Positions 51,438 through 60,695 of a stretch of DNA of 64,000 nt are shown piece by piece. Position numbers and translations under genes: made by a program. The stretch's first letter is position 1, and every line of letters starts with the position of its first letter. The notes below the pieces were generated by a model. That model had not been told where the DNA came from and did no database searches. It saw only the letters and a program-made list of their open reading frames with translations. The DNA is from Bacillus sp. DNRA2 (GTDB lineage: Bacteria; Bacillota; Bacilli; Bacillales; Cytobacillaceae). The stretch covers positions 460,821 to 524,820 of the forward strand of contig NZ_JABAIT010000001.1 in the NCBI RefSeq assembly GCF_012843265.1. The letters are read 5' to 3'.

Positions 51438-53762
51438 ATGCAAAGCCTTGTTGATATGAAATTAAGCGGAAAAATTATATCTGGATATATTGGTACGGCT
51501 GTTGTGCTTGGAATTGTGGGCTATTTTGGGGATTTAGACATACCAATCATTCTTACTTTAGTCGGCGTGCAACTACTAACAGGATTGCTTATCGGTACGC
51601 TTATCATTAGTTCGATTAGCTCGCCATTTCGCAAGGTTACTGAAGCGGCCGAAAAGGTCGCAAATGGTGATTTTAATGTGGATTTAGACAATATATCCGA
51701 TGCAGAATTGACTCCTTTAGTTGCTTCTCTTAAAAAAATTACTGATCATTTTCGCACCCAAACTGAGATAGCCAATCAAATCGCCCAGGGAAACTTTGAT
51801 GTTGAAATAACAGTCCTATCGGATCATGACCAACTCTCTAAAAGCATGAAGAATGTGAAGGATACGATGAAATCGTTTATGGGACAAGTTGAGCACGTTG
51901 CAGGCGAATACCGTGCGGGCGAACTTGATGTGAGTATACCGTTAGACAATTATCAAGGTTCCTATAGGACGATAACTGGAACAATCAATTCGCTAATGAC
52001 AGATATTAAAAGTGAAATGCAGATCACAATGAAGCTAATCCAAGAATTTTCGAACGGAAACTTTGATGGAGAGCTTCAGAAGTTTCCGGGTAAGAAAGCT
52101 TTGTTGAATGAAAATATTGAAGCATTACGATCTAATGTCAAAACTTTGATCGATGAAATGACCTACATGTCCTCACAACACGATGCAGGGGATATCGATG
52201 TGTTCGTCCCAGAGGATAAATTCCAAGGCGCCTTTAAGACGATGGCCCATGGTGTAAATAACATGGTGGCCAATCATATTACTGTGAAAAAGAAAGCAAT
52301 GGCCTGTGTTGCAGGGTTTGCCCAAGGAAACTTTGAAGCAGAGCTTGAGAAATTCCCAGGTAAAAAAGCGTTTATTAATGATAATCTGGAGGCTTTACGA
52401 AAGAATCTGAAAGAAGTAAGTTCGGAAGTAAATCGGCTCATTGTTGCTTCTAATGAAGGTCAATTAACAGAAAGGGCAAAAGCCGAAAAATTCCAAGGAG
52501 ATTGGGCAGTGTTGATGAAAGGCTTAAATGGCTTAATCGATGCGATTATCGAACCTGTCCAAGAAGCAGCTGCAGTCCTTGATGAAATGTCCAAAGGAAA
52601 TCTCAAGGTTAGCGTCAAAGGCAACTATAAGGGTGATCATGCAAAAATCAAACATGCCCTAAATGATAGCATTGAAACGCTTTCTTCCTATGTGACGGAA
52701 ATATCAACTGTCTTAACGGAAATGGCAAATGGAAACTTAGTTGTAGGTATCTACAGAGAGTATCGTGGTGATTTTGAAGAAATCAAACTATCAATTAATA
52801 ATATTGTTAAATCGTTAAATGACACGATGATTGAAATTAATAAAGCGTCTCAACAGGTAGCTTCTGGTTCTCGTCAGGTATCAGACTCCAGCCTGGCGCT
52901 ATCCGAAGGGGCAACTGAACAGGCTGCTTCTATTGAAGAATTAACGGCTTCACTTGAAGAGATTTCCTCGCAAACGAAGCAAAATGCTGAAAATGCCGAC
53001 GAGGCAAATCTGCTTGCCGAAAAGGCAAAACTGAATGCCAAACAGGGCAACACACAAATGAACGAAATGTTGAATGCGATGGCGGAGATCAATAATGCTT
53101 CTTCAAATATCTCAAAAATCATTAAAGTTATTGATGATATTGCCTTCCAAACCAATATCCTGGCTTTGAACGCTGCCGTTGAAGCGGCACGGGCAGGTTT
53201 GCACGGTAAAGGCTTTGCTGTCGTTGCAGAGGAGGTTCGCAATCTGGCTGCTCGATCCGCTAATGCTGCCAAAGAAACAACGGATTTAATCGAAGGTTCT
53301 ATTAACAAGGTACAAGATGGAACAAATATTGCCAAACAGACATCTGAAGCGTTGAATATGATTGTCGAGGGGATTGCCTCGGTAGCTGATCTCGTTAATG
53401 GCATTGCTAACGCTTCGAACGAACAAGCGCTTGGAATTGCCCAAATTAACCAAGGCATATTACAAGTGTCTCAAGTCGTGCAGACGAATTCTGCAACATC
53501 TGAAGAAGGCGCAGCAGCCAGTGAAGAGCTTGCTAGTCAGGCTGAAATGCTTAAAAATCAGGTGGACAAATTTAAGCTTAAATATAATCAGTCCTACCAA
53601 AACACTCAAAGAAACTATCAGGATCCGTCCCTCACTTTATTCAACAACAGTCCTGATCTGATAAATGAGCCAGCCAACTCGGCTTTTGGAGCAGCTACAG
53701 GTGGTAGTAGTCCAAAACGGATTGTCCTAAGTGATCAAGAATTTGGAAAATATACACATTGA
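51438..53762 (+). CDS. Chemoreceptor with nine HAMP-like repeats and no external sensor
   Basis: 774 residues. Two membrane helices (about 13-30 and 36-59) are joined by a loop of a few residues, so there is no external ligand domain. Nine HAMP-like units follow, marked by G-[D/N/E/Q]-[F/L/I] at 77, 118, 161, 207, 251, 297, 341, 387 and 432, spaced 41-46 residues. The MCP tip is [20 protein letters not shown]. No CheR pentapeptide at the C-terminus. It probably senses a membrane or cytoplasmic signal. Confidence 0.93.
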   Translation: MQSLVDMKLSGKIISGYIGTAVVLGIVGYFGDLDIPIILTLVGVQLLTGLLIGTLIISSISSPFRKVTEAAEKVANGDFNVDLDNISDAELTPLVASLKKITDHFRTQTEIANQIAQGNFDVEITVLSDHDQLSKSMKNVKDTMKSFMGQVEHVAGEYRAGELDVSIPLDNYQGSYRTITGTINSLMTDIKSEMQITMKLIQEFSNGNFDGELQKFPGKKALLNENIEALRSNVKTLIDEMTYMSSQHDAGDIDVFVPEDKFQGAFKTMAHGVNNMVANHITVKKKAMACVAGFAQGNFEAELEKFPGKKAFINDNLEALRKNLKEVSSEVNRLIVASNEGQLTERAKAEKFQGDWAVLMKGLNGLIDAIIEPVQEAAAVLDEMSKGNLKVSVKGNYKGDHAKIKHALNDSIETLSSYVTEISTVLTEMANGNLVVGIYREYRGDFEEIKLSINNIVKSLNDTMIEINKASQQVASGSRQVSDSSLALSEGATEQAASIEELTASLEEISSQTKQNAENADEANLLAEKAKLNAKQGNTQMNEMLNAMAEINNASSNISKIIKVIDDIAFQTNILALNAAVEAARAGLHGKGFAVVAEEVRNLAARSANAAKETTDLIEGSINKVQDGTNIAKQTSEALNMIVEGIASVADLVNGIANASNEQALGIAQINQGILQVSQVVQTNSATSEEGAAASEELASQAEMLKNQVDKFKLKYNQSYQNTQRNYQDPSLTLFNNSPDLINEPANSAFGAATGGSSPKRIVLSDQEFGKYTH

Positions 53763-53811
53763 TTATTCTAAAGTTTAGGCAGTGTTAAAGTTTATTGTTG
53801 ATTTTTGGCAA

Positions 53812-53942
53812 GTTGATTGGAGCGGAAGGCACGAAGACTCCTGCGGGAGTAGCTGGTATGGGAGACCCCGCAGGCGCGAATGCGCCGAGGAGGCTCCCAA
53901 CTAGCCCCGCGGAAAGCGAAGTGCCTGCAGCGGAAATCAACA
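53812..53942 (+). repeat. Type B structured repeat (copy B4)
   Basis: From GTTGATTGGAGCGGAAGG to AGCGGAAATCAAC. Carries TGGGAG/CTCCCA where other copies have GGTGAG/CTCACC, and GGCGCGAATGCGCC, both keeping the pairing. It fills the mcp-cheB2 gap. Confidence 0.85.
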
Positions 53943-54010
53943 TTCACGATTAACACAGCAAAAAAATAAACTGTTTGGGGTCGACTCGGGTGTGTTGGGG
54001 GGAGTAAGCT

Positions 54011-55021
54011 ATTGGAGCGAATCGAAAAATTAAAGTGTTAATCGTTGATGATTCTCTTGTTTTCCGTGAGGCATTAGCGATGGGAATAGAGTCTGAACCC
54101 GTTATTGAAGTGGTTGGAAAAGCGGCTGATGCGTTCCAGGCACGAGATATGATTCTTGAGTTTAAGCCTGATGTGATGACCTGTGATATTCAAATGCCGA
54201 AAATGGATGGCATCGAATTCATTAAGCGATTAATTCCGCAATATCCGATTCCAATCATTGTTATCACAGGGTTTAGTGATACCGTATTCGATGCCATGAA
54301 TGCGGGTGCAATCGACTTTGTGCTTAAACCGGACTCGAAGCATCGAATCGAGGGTTTTATTAATGAAGTGATTAGTAAAATAAAAATTGCGGCAGCATCT
54401 AAGGTGAATCTACAAAGCATCACACCAACAAGCACGACGTCAGATATGACCGATACGCAAAAAATCATTGCGATAGGAGCATCCACGGGTGGAACGGAAG
54501 CAATCTTTAATATTTTAAAAGGACTTCCGAAGGATATTCCGGGTATTGTTATCGTTCAGCATATCCCAGTTGTTTTTTCAAAGATGTTTGCAAATCGGTT
54601 AAATGAACAAACTGCCTTTTCCTGTAAAGAAGCGGAAACCGGCGATGTCGTCGTACCTGGTACGGTGTTTGTGGCACCAGGCAGCATGCATATGAAAGTT
54701 AAAAAGCTCGGGGGTCAATATCGAATCGAGGTATTCCCAGGTGATAAAGTCAATGGCCATTGTCCATCAATTGATGTCCTGTTTGAATCAGTCGCACAAC
54801 AAGCAGGCAGAAAAGCACTTGGGGTCATTTTAACCGGGATGGGTTCTGACGGAGCAAAAGGGTTACTATCCATTCGACAAAACGGCGGCCGCACAATCGG
54901 ACAGGACGAACGCTCATCCGTTGTCTACGGAATGCCCAAGGCAGCCTACAACATTGGCGCAGTCGAAAAACAAGCAGCCTTGCAGAACATCCCGAATGTT
55001 ATTTTGGGGATGCTGAAGTAA
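54011..55021 (+). CDS. CheB methylesterase, second copy, probable AUU start
   Basis: Receiver (KVLIVDDSLVFREALAMGIE; Asp in TCDIQMPKMDG) and methylesterase domain (GASTGGTEAIF with catalytic Ser, VQHIPVVFS, LTGMGSDGAKG). An ATG/GTG-only reading would start at GTG 54035, inside beta strand 1 and without a ribosome site. ATT 54011, in frame and 6 nt after GGGGGGAG, gives MGANRKIKVLIVDDS, the normal receiver N-terminus; the in-frame stop at 54005 rules out starts further up. 336 residues with this start. CheR is present once, CheB twice. Confidence 0.85.
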   Translation: MGANRKIKVLIVDDSLVFREALAMGIESEPVIEVVGKAADAFQARDMILEFKPDVMTCDIQMPKMDGIEFIKRLIPQYPIPIIVITGFSDTVFDAMNAGAIDFVLKPDSKHRIEGFINEVISKIKIAAASKVNLQSITPTSTTSDMTDTQKIIAIGASTGGTEAIFNILKGLPKDIPGIVIVQHIPVVFSKMFANRLNEQTAFSCKEAETGDVVVPGTVFVAPGSMHMKVKKLGGQYRIEVFPGDKVNGHCPSIDVLFESVAQQAGRKALGVILTGMGSDGAKGLLSIRQNGGRTIGQDERSSVVYGMPKAAYNIGAVEKQAALQNIPNVILGMLK

Positions 55022-55049
55022 TCGGATTTATTTCGAACAACTAACAATG

Positions 55050-55078
55050 AAAAGCACTGGAATTTCCCAGTGCTTTTT
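55050..55078. terminator. Bidirectional terminator between cheB2 and the pilin operon
   Basis: Perfect AAAAGCACTGG / CCAGTGCTTTT stem with A and T runs on both sides, between convergent genes. Confidence 0.88.
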
Positions 55079-55086
55079 CAGTTCAA

Positions 55087-56541
55087 TTATTTTTTAAATG
55101 TCCGTCCTTTAGAAGATAATTCAATTGCTTTTAATTTAATGTATCCATAATATTGTGAATCTGGAATATAGGTTAATTTTTCAGGATAATCAACCTTTAC
55201 ATTCCCGACTAATGCGCCTTTAATTGTCATTGGTTGATTGTTAGTTTTAATAATAATATCTTTATCAGAATAGAATAGTCCTTTGTATTCGCTACAATTA
55301 TTATTATTTATTAATGTGATGTTTCCTTTAGCTAAAAGACTAAATTTATTCGTGTTATCAATCCCTTTATTAATACAGGCCTTTTTTATTTCAGCATTAT
55401 TGTATACATAAATAGAGTGATTGGTAGTGTTGTCACCAAATTGAAGGTCAGCATAGTTAATATATAAATCCTTCTCCACAATCATATTTCCGTTAAGTAT
55501 TAATTTACTTTTCAAATCTTCCCCTTGAAAACCACCAATGATTAGCGATTTTTTTACATGCAATCCTTCTTGGAATGTAAAACTTCTAGAATCTGCTAAA
55601 TCCTTTCCGAAAAGGAAACCTCGCTTATCCTGTTTAATAATTACATTCCCTATGACTGCTAATTTTTTAAAGTCAATGTTTCGATAATCGTTAAATTCTA
55701 TCCCAAGCAGGCCTAAAGCTGTATAGCCACCATCGATTACAACATTTGTGTCGTATTTGTCATTGAAATCAAGTATATTAACCGTTAATAACGTTGCTTT
55801 TTTCCCTTTTAATAGGTCTAACTCTAATACTTCACCCTGTCTCGTTGCAATGACTTCGTTGTTCTCCATTGTTTTAAATGGTTGGGTACTTAATAGATTT
55901 GCACTAATTAGGTCAAAGAGGACACTAGCCCCAATCGCACGATCATCCGGAACATTATAAAAGGTGCGATCGCTGCCGGTTGGGTCAATCAAATCGAGAC
56001 CTAAAATTGATAATAATTCCAGACCCACAGCATCTTTTTTCGTAAAGTCGATTGCCAAACCATTATAGTTTGGAGTTGGAAAAACAGGATCATCTGCAAT
56101 CTGCTTTATTTTATAAGTCCCAACAAGAGTTTCTGTAGATGACGAATCTCGGCCTTGACTTGTAACCTTTAAAGTATCTTCACCCTCTAAAGCGACCTTT
56201 ATATTAATTTCCTCAGGGTTTTCTTCACTCCATGGCTCGCCAACTGTAAATCCGTTACTAGTTGTATATTTTGTTAGAAAATGATTCTGTAAATGTTCTT
56301 TAAAATTATGAATACTAATCGTACTTAAATCCGTTTCATTATCTATAAACCTCTTAAAATCCTTCTCAAAATAAGTCAGCCCACTTTCTGCCATGTAACG
56401 AGCTTGCATATTCGATTCAGTCTTATTCGTCCGTTTATTTTCTCCAATGACGTTTGCGATTAACGCTAGCCCCAATACCGAGAACACTAGTATGACCAAC
56501 AAAACCTGAATAAGAGATGATCCCCTATCACCAAGCTTCAT
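55087..56541 (-). CDS. PilX-like pilin-domain protein with repetitive beta domain (copy 1)
   Basis: 484 residues. N-terminal type IV pilin-like helix (GSSLIQVLLVILVFSVLGLA) with MQARYMAESGLTYFEKD, the PilX N-terminal pattern (NMQARYMAESG). The rest is beta-rich with a run of short strands resembling a beta-helix (FKKLAVIGNVIIKQDKRGF; LILNGNMIVEKDLYINYADL). The usual FTLxE cleavage box is replaced by GSSLIQ, as in PilX-type minor pilins. ATG 56541 follows GAGGTG. About 45% similar to the next gene upstream by eye; a duplicate. Confidence 0.75.
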   Translation of the reverse strand: MKLGDRGSSLIQVLLVILVFSVLGLALIANVIGENKRTNKTESNMQARYMAESGLTYFEKDFKRFIDNETDLSTISIHNFKEHLQNHFLTKYTTSNGFTVGEPWSEENPEEINIKVALEGEDTLKVTSQGRDSSSTETLVGTYKIKQIADDPVFPTPNYNGLAIDFTKKDAVGLELLSILGLDLIDPTGSDRTFYNVPDDRAIGASVLFDLISANLLSTQPFKTMENNEVIATRQGEVLELDLLKGKKATLLTVNILDFNDKYDTNVVIDGGYTALGLLGIEFNDYRNIDFKKLAVIGNVIIKQDKRGFLFGKDLADSRSFTFQEGLHVKKSLIIGGFQGEDLKSKLILNGNMIVEKDLYINYADLQFGDNTTNHSIYVYNNAEIKKACINKGIDNTNKFSLLAKGNITLINNNNCSEYKGLFYSDKDIIIKTNNQPMTIKGALVGNVKVDYPEKLTYIPDSQYYGYIKLKAIELSSKGRTFKK

Positions 56542-56592
56542 GTAACACACCTCATTTTCTCTTTTTTAAAAAATGAAAATATGTATCAATAA

Positions 56593-56624
56593 GAATGGCT
56601 ACTAATAACCCTTAGCAGCCATTC
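56593..56624 (-). promoter_or_regulatory. Intercistronic 13-bp hairpin between the pilX-like copies
   Basis: GAATGGCTGCTAA / TTAGTAGCCATTC with a 6-nt loop on the minus strand; no T run, so more likely an mRNA stability or attenuation element than a strong terminator. Confidence 0.55.
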
Positions 56625-56638
56625 ACTTTGAAGGTAGT

Positions 56639-58195
56639 TTATAAAAATTTCCGCCCCAGATTTTTATATTTAAGGGTGTCCAAGGGAATTTGATATAAAT
56701 ATGGAAGGTTTGGATCGTGATTATAGATAAGACGATTACCACTGTACTGATCCAATGTCACTCCATCTATTGTTACATCTCCAAGTAACGCTCCGTTTAT
56801 CGTAATTGGTTTTCCGTTGGTTTTAATATCAATTCCGTTTTGAGCATAGAATAATCCACCGTAAACACTACAGTTTGGATTATTTTCAATGGTGATTTTT
56901 CCGTGCGAGAATAAACGATAACTATATTTGTAGTTTTTAGTTTTTATACAGGAGTTGCTTTTTATCGTTGCATTACCAGAAACAAATTGATTGAGGTAAT
57001 AATCCTCTGGTTTCAGCTTTGCCTCGTACTCATCTAAATCACCTACAGTTAGGTTCACTTTCGAAACAATTAAATCCTCGTTTACTTGAATGTCCCCGCG
57101 CAGCTGAAGATTACCTGCTCCACCCTTTGAATCGCCGATAACAAGTGATTTATTGACGTAAAGTCCTTCAACGAAAGCAAAAGTCCGCATATCACTTCGA
57201 TCTTTACCATTAAAATCCCATTCGTATTTATCCTGCTGAATGAGGGCATTCCCCATAACGCCAAGCTTTAAAAAATTAATATCACGATAGCCGCTTCCAA
57301 TTGGTATACCCAGTAACTTAAAACCTTCAAATCCACCATCGATAACAACATTGGTTGGTTTATCATCTTTATATTTTAGAAGATCAACTGTTAGTAGAGT
57401 GGCTTTTTTACCTTTCAATACATCAGCACCGAGCAATGTCCCTGTTCGGGTTGCAATCACGCGATTCGTTTCCATTGTATGAAACCGGTCACCGTCGCCG
57501 ATATTGAGCTGCAAAATCGGCCCTAATGCATTTAGTTTAAATATTTGGTCGTAAGGTATCCGGTATGTTTTATCTGCAGATTCCTTGAAATTTAGGACGT
57601 CTAATTCCACGAGGTTTAATAGATTTAATCCAACCAAATCCATGTTGCTAAAATCAAGCGGCATTCCGCCTGCAAATTTAGGAAAGTCGACTGTAAATTC
57701 ATCAATGTCTACATCAAACTTATAATAACTAATTAATGTGGCCTCACTATCTTTATTTTTTCCAGTACTCGTTACTTTCAGTTTAACGTCTTTTATTTGA
57801 TGATTATTTAGTTCGTTATCTGGAATCTCTGTATCATTTTTATCAACAATTTCTGCTTTAACAGTAATTCCTTTTTGAGTAGTTTCACTCCAAGGCTGTA
57901 CCGGAAACCCGTCCTGGTCAAGGAAGTCCCCAATGGCATTGTCTTTAAGATATTCATAGAATTTAACGGCGTTTATAGTTCTGCTTTTATTTTGTTCAAA
58001 ATAGCTCTTCATGTTGTTTTCGAAGTAGGTTAGACCGCTTTCTGCTAAATACCGTGTCTGCATATTAGTTTCGGTTGCATAGGTCCGTTTATTTTCCCCG
58101 ATTACATTTCCCATTAATGATAATCCGAGCACCGAGAATACTAGGATAACCAACAAGACTTGAATGAGGGACGAACCCTTTTGATTAAGCTTCAT
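56639..58195 (-). CDS. PilX-like pilin-domain protein with repetitive beta domain (copy 2)
   Basis: 518 residues from ATG 58195 after CGAGGTG. Same layout as the following gene: GSSLIQVLLVILVFSVLGLS helix, ETNMQTRYLAESGLTYFENN, then beta-rich repeats (FLKLGVMGNALIQQDKYEW; LQLRGDIQVNEDLIVSKVNL; KTNGKPITINGALLGDVTID). Possibly a surface-exposed tip of a pilus or pseudopilus. No pilus motor or peptidase gene is in the window. Confidence 0.75.
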   Translation of the reverse strand: MKLNQKGSSLIQVLLVILVFSVLGLSLMGNVIGENKRTYATETNMQTRYLAESGLTYFENNMKSYFEQNKSRTINAVKFYEYLKDNAIGDFLDQDGFPVQPWSETTQKGITVKAEIVDKNDTEIPDNELNNHQIKDVKLKVTSTGKNKDSEATLISYYKFDVDIDEFTVDFPKFAGGMPLDFSNMDLVGLNLLNLVELDVLNFKESADKTYRIPYDQIFKLNALGPILQLNIGDGDRFHTMETNRVIATRTGTLLGADVLKGKKATLLTVDLLKYKDDKPTNVVIDGGFEGFKLLGIPIGSGYRDINFLKLGVMGNALIQQDKYEWDFNGKDRSDMRTFAFVEGLYVNKSLVIGDSKGGAGNLQLRGDIQVNEDLIVSKVNLTVGDLDEYEAKLKPEDYYLNQFVSGNATIKSNSCIKTKNYKYSYRLFSHGKITIENNPNCSVYGGLFYAQNGIDIKTNGKPITINGALLGDVTIDGVTLDQYSGNRLIYNHDPNLPYLYQIPLDTLKYKNLGRKFL

Positions 58196-58212
58196 TAACC
58201 ACACCTCGTAAA

Positions 58213-58785
58213 TTATTCCACATGAACAAAAGATACCTCACTATCTAACACGAGCGTTTTTCCGAACTTGGATTGATCGTTCTTGATCACCATTTCGATT
58301 TTTACTGTATCGTTAGTGTGATCAACCGTAATTTTTGAAGCATTTGTGCCAGAGCTAATGAATTCATTAAATTCATTATTAATTGGAAGGATATCAATTC
58401 CGTTAAATGTGTTATGGCTACAATCTAGTCCTGTTTTTGGATAATCTTCAAAATTTCCATAATCGGTGCCAACCACTGCTTTTTTGCAAGCAAAGCCTAG
58501 TATTTTTTTATGACCTTCAAAACTTGTTACTTCAATAAGTGAACTTGATTCAGTATCAGAGATAATTTTAACGTCTGTGGCGACAAAAATGTAATTGACA
58601 ATCTGGGACATGACGTAGTTTGCTTCATCATGTAGGGCAATCTCCTCATTAACCCGTTTAAAATTATTCATGCTGTTAATCAAATAACCTATAATCAAAG
58701 AAGTAAGCATGGTGAAAATCATGAATGTAACAAGTAATTCAACAAAGGTTAAACCAGTTTGAGAACTCAATTTTCGCCTTATCAT
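58213..58785 (-). CDS. PilW/PulJ-like prepilin
   Basis: 190 residues with a prepilin N-terminus (QTGLTFVELLVTFMIFTMLT): Gly, then FVELL with Glu at +5. The remainder is beta-rich with PulJ-like NEEIALHDEANYVMSQIVNY. Likely a minor pilin. The ATG overlaps the stop of the preceding gene by 4 nt. Confidence 0.75.
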   Translation of the reverse strand: MIRRKLSSQTGLTFVELLVTFMIFTMLTSLIIGYLINSMNNFKRVNEEIALHDEANYVMSQIVNYIFVATDVKIISDTESSSLIEVTSFEGHKKILGFACKKAVVGTDYGNFEDYPKTGLDCSHNTFNGIDILPINNEFNEFISSGTNASKITVDHTNDTVKIEMVIKNDQSKFGKTLVLDSEVSFVHVE

Positions 58786-59222
58786 AATTCTACAAACCCT
58801 TCAACCGAACTTTGAGGTCTCTCATCATCTTCACTGTCAGGATTCCAATCATCACTATACACTTTGACAGTAGCCCAATAGATTCCCAAACCAGCTTCAG
58901 CTTCCTCTTCAATCGTAATTTCAATTTGATAGATGACATTATTCACTTTAATTCTATAAAGCTTTTCACAAGTTGCTGCATCCTCTCCGCATTCGTTAAT
59001 TGAATATGTACCTGCGTGTTTATTGTTGATTTCTGGATATCCACCATACTTGATACGTTCTAGCACTCCTTGAGCAACATTAAGAGCCACCAGCTTTTCC
59101 TTACTCGTGGTTGTCGTCTTTTGTGAAAAAACAAACATTTGGAAGAACACAGTCGCAAGTAATGCCAGGATTACAACGGAAGCTAATACTTCAACTAATG
59201 TAAAACCTCGGTCATTTCGCAT
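58782..59222 (-). CDS. PilV-like prepilin
   Basis: 146 residues with a textbook class III signal: MRNDRGFTLVEVLASVVILA (cleavage after Gly, Glu at +5). Then SKEKLVALNVAQGVLERIKY as in PilV minor pilins. The first gene of a four-gene minus-strand operon: pilV-, pilW- and two pilX-like genes. The start is ATG 59222; GTG 59231 is less likely. Confidence 0.8.
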   Translation of the reverse strand: MRNDRGFTLVEVLASVVILALLATVFFQMFVFSQKTTTTSKEKLVALNVAQGVLERIKYGGYPEINNKHAGTYSINECGEDAATCEKLYRIKVNNVIYQIEITIEEEAEAGLGIYWATVKVYSDDWNPDSEDDERPQSSVEGFVEL

Positions 59223-59487
59223 TTTTATCACTCTTTTAATAGATTTGTATTACAACAGTTTCATGTTGTAAATGTCGATTTAGCTTGTTTATTGATGAAA
59301 AACAGTGAACTATGTCACACTTTTCCCTCTATCTGTATAATAACACTCAATTAACGAAATAGTACATATATTAGAAAAATTTTTTCTGGAAATTTCCTTT
59401 TCCCAAAATAAGGATTTTGATTGTTTTATATGTTGTCGATATCTATCCGGAAAAAGAAAAATTTATAAAAAATATTATTAAAACCCA

Positions 59488-59518
59488 TTGACCTTGACGT
59501 TGCGTAAAGGTGTAACCT
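59488..59518 (+). promoter_or_regulatory. MerR-type promoter and operator
   Basis: -35 TTGACC (59488-59493) and -10 TAACCT (59513-59518) separated by 19 bp, the long spacer typical of MerR-controlled promoters. The spacer contains the dyad ACCTTGACG-TTG-CGTAAAGGT (59491-59511). It precedes the MerR/TipAS gene, so self-activation is likely. Confidence 0.85.
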
Positions 59519-59542
59519 AAGTTTTGTAAGGGAGGTTATCGC

Positions 59543-60310
59543 ATGGAATACACGATTCAAAAGCTAGCCAGCCTGGCTGGAGTCAGCACCAGAACCTTAA
59601 GGTATTACGATGAAATTGGGATTCTTAAGCCGGCAAGAATCAATTCATCTGGATACCGAATATACGGTCAAAATGAGGTAAACTTGCTCCAGCAGATCTT
59701 ATTCTACCGCGAGCTCGGAGTCGGGTTGGAAAGTATTAAGGACATTGTCACAGCACCTTCTTTTGACGGAGCCAGGGCACTGCGGGAACATCGCGAAAAG
59801 CTCCTTGAAAAACGACAGCAATTAGATGCGTTAATTGCCAATGTCGACAAAACCATTGCAGTTACAGAAGGGAGAATAACCATGAGTGATAAAGAGAAAT
59901 TCAATGGCTTTAAGCAGAAAATGATAGATGAAAATGAGCAAAAATACGGAAAAGAAATACGTGAAAAATACGGCGAGGAAACTGTTCGTAAATCAAATGA
60001 AAAGTTCATGAACATGTCTAAGGGAGAGTACGATGAAGCAACAGCAACGGCTGAAGAGCTGGCTGTTACCTTAGCTGAGGCATTCAAAACTGGAGATCCT
60101 GCGGGTGAATTAGCGCAAAAGGCTGCAGCGCTCCACAAAAAATGGCTGCTGCACTACTGGCCAGAATACAGCAAAGAAGCTCACGCTGGCTTAGGTCAAA
60201 TGTACGTAGATGATGAGCGCTTCACTGCTTACTATGACAAAGAACAACCAGGCACAGCTGCCTTCCTTAGAGATGCCATCAACATCTTCACAGGCATGAA
60301 GCAAGAATAA
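59543..60310 (+). CDS. MerR-family regulator with TipAS ligand domain (Mta/TipAL-like)
   Basis: 255 residues. N-terminal winged helix (YTIQKLASLAGVSTRTLRYY; GYRIYGQNEVNLLQQILFYR), a long coiled coil (about 70-115) and a TipAS domain (about 120-250). It has the same layout as B. subtilis Mta and TipAL, which activate multidrug-transport genes on binding small molecules. GGGAGG precedes the ATG. No transporter is next to it. Confidence 0.92.
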   Translation: MEYTIQKLASLAGVSTRTLRYYDEIGILKPARINSSGYRIYGQNEVNLLQQILFYRELGVGLESIKDIVTAPSFDGARALREHREKLLEKRQQLDALIANVDKTIAVTEGRITMSDKEKFNGFKQKMIDENEQKYGKEIREKYGEETVRKSNEKFMNMSKGEYDEATATAEELAVTLAEAFKTGDPAGELAQKAAALHKKWLLHYWPEYSKEAHAGLGQMYVDDERFTAYYDKEQPGTAAFLRDAINIFTGMKQE

Positions 60311-60353
60311 TATTGATATAACAACTATCGTTATATAAAAAATAAAGCGAGGT

Positions 60354-60545
60354 GGGCACTTAACTTTGATGGTTAAGTGTCCTATTTTTGTGTGGGCCGC
60401 CTGAAATAGGGCACTTACATGGTGTGTTAGTGCCCTATTTTTGCGATGATTGCATGAAATAGGGCACTTAAAGGTGTGTTAGTGCCCTATTTTGCGATGA
60501 CTGCATGAAATAGGGCACTAAGAGCCCCCATAAGTACCCTCTTTT
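60354..60545. repeat. Terminator and about three 52-bp terminator-like repeat units
   Basis: Starts with a hairpin GGGCACTTAAC / GTTAAGTGTCC followed by TATTTTT (60354-60389), the terminator of the MerR gene. GAAATAGGGCACT then recurs at 60403, 60456 and 60507 (period 51-53), each paired with AGTGCCCTATTTT. This is the same family as the array at 34000-34525. The rest of the 385-nt gap holds no gene. Confidence 0.85.
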
Positions 60546-60695
60546 TAAATATTAGAAAAAAATAAGGCACTTAAAGCCGAAAAGAGCAAATTAACCACCT
60601 CTGACTCAACCCCCAAAGTCCTGTCATTTACAGATTTTTCAGTCAACAACCAAAATGATATACTAGTTTCATAAACAGAAATAAGGATGGATTTT

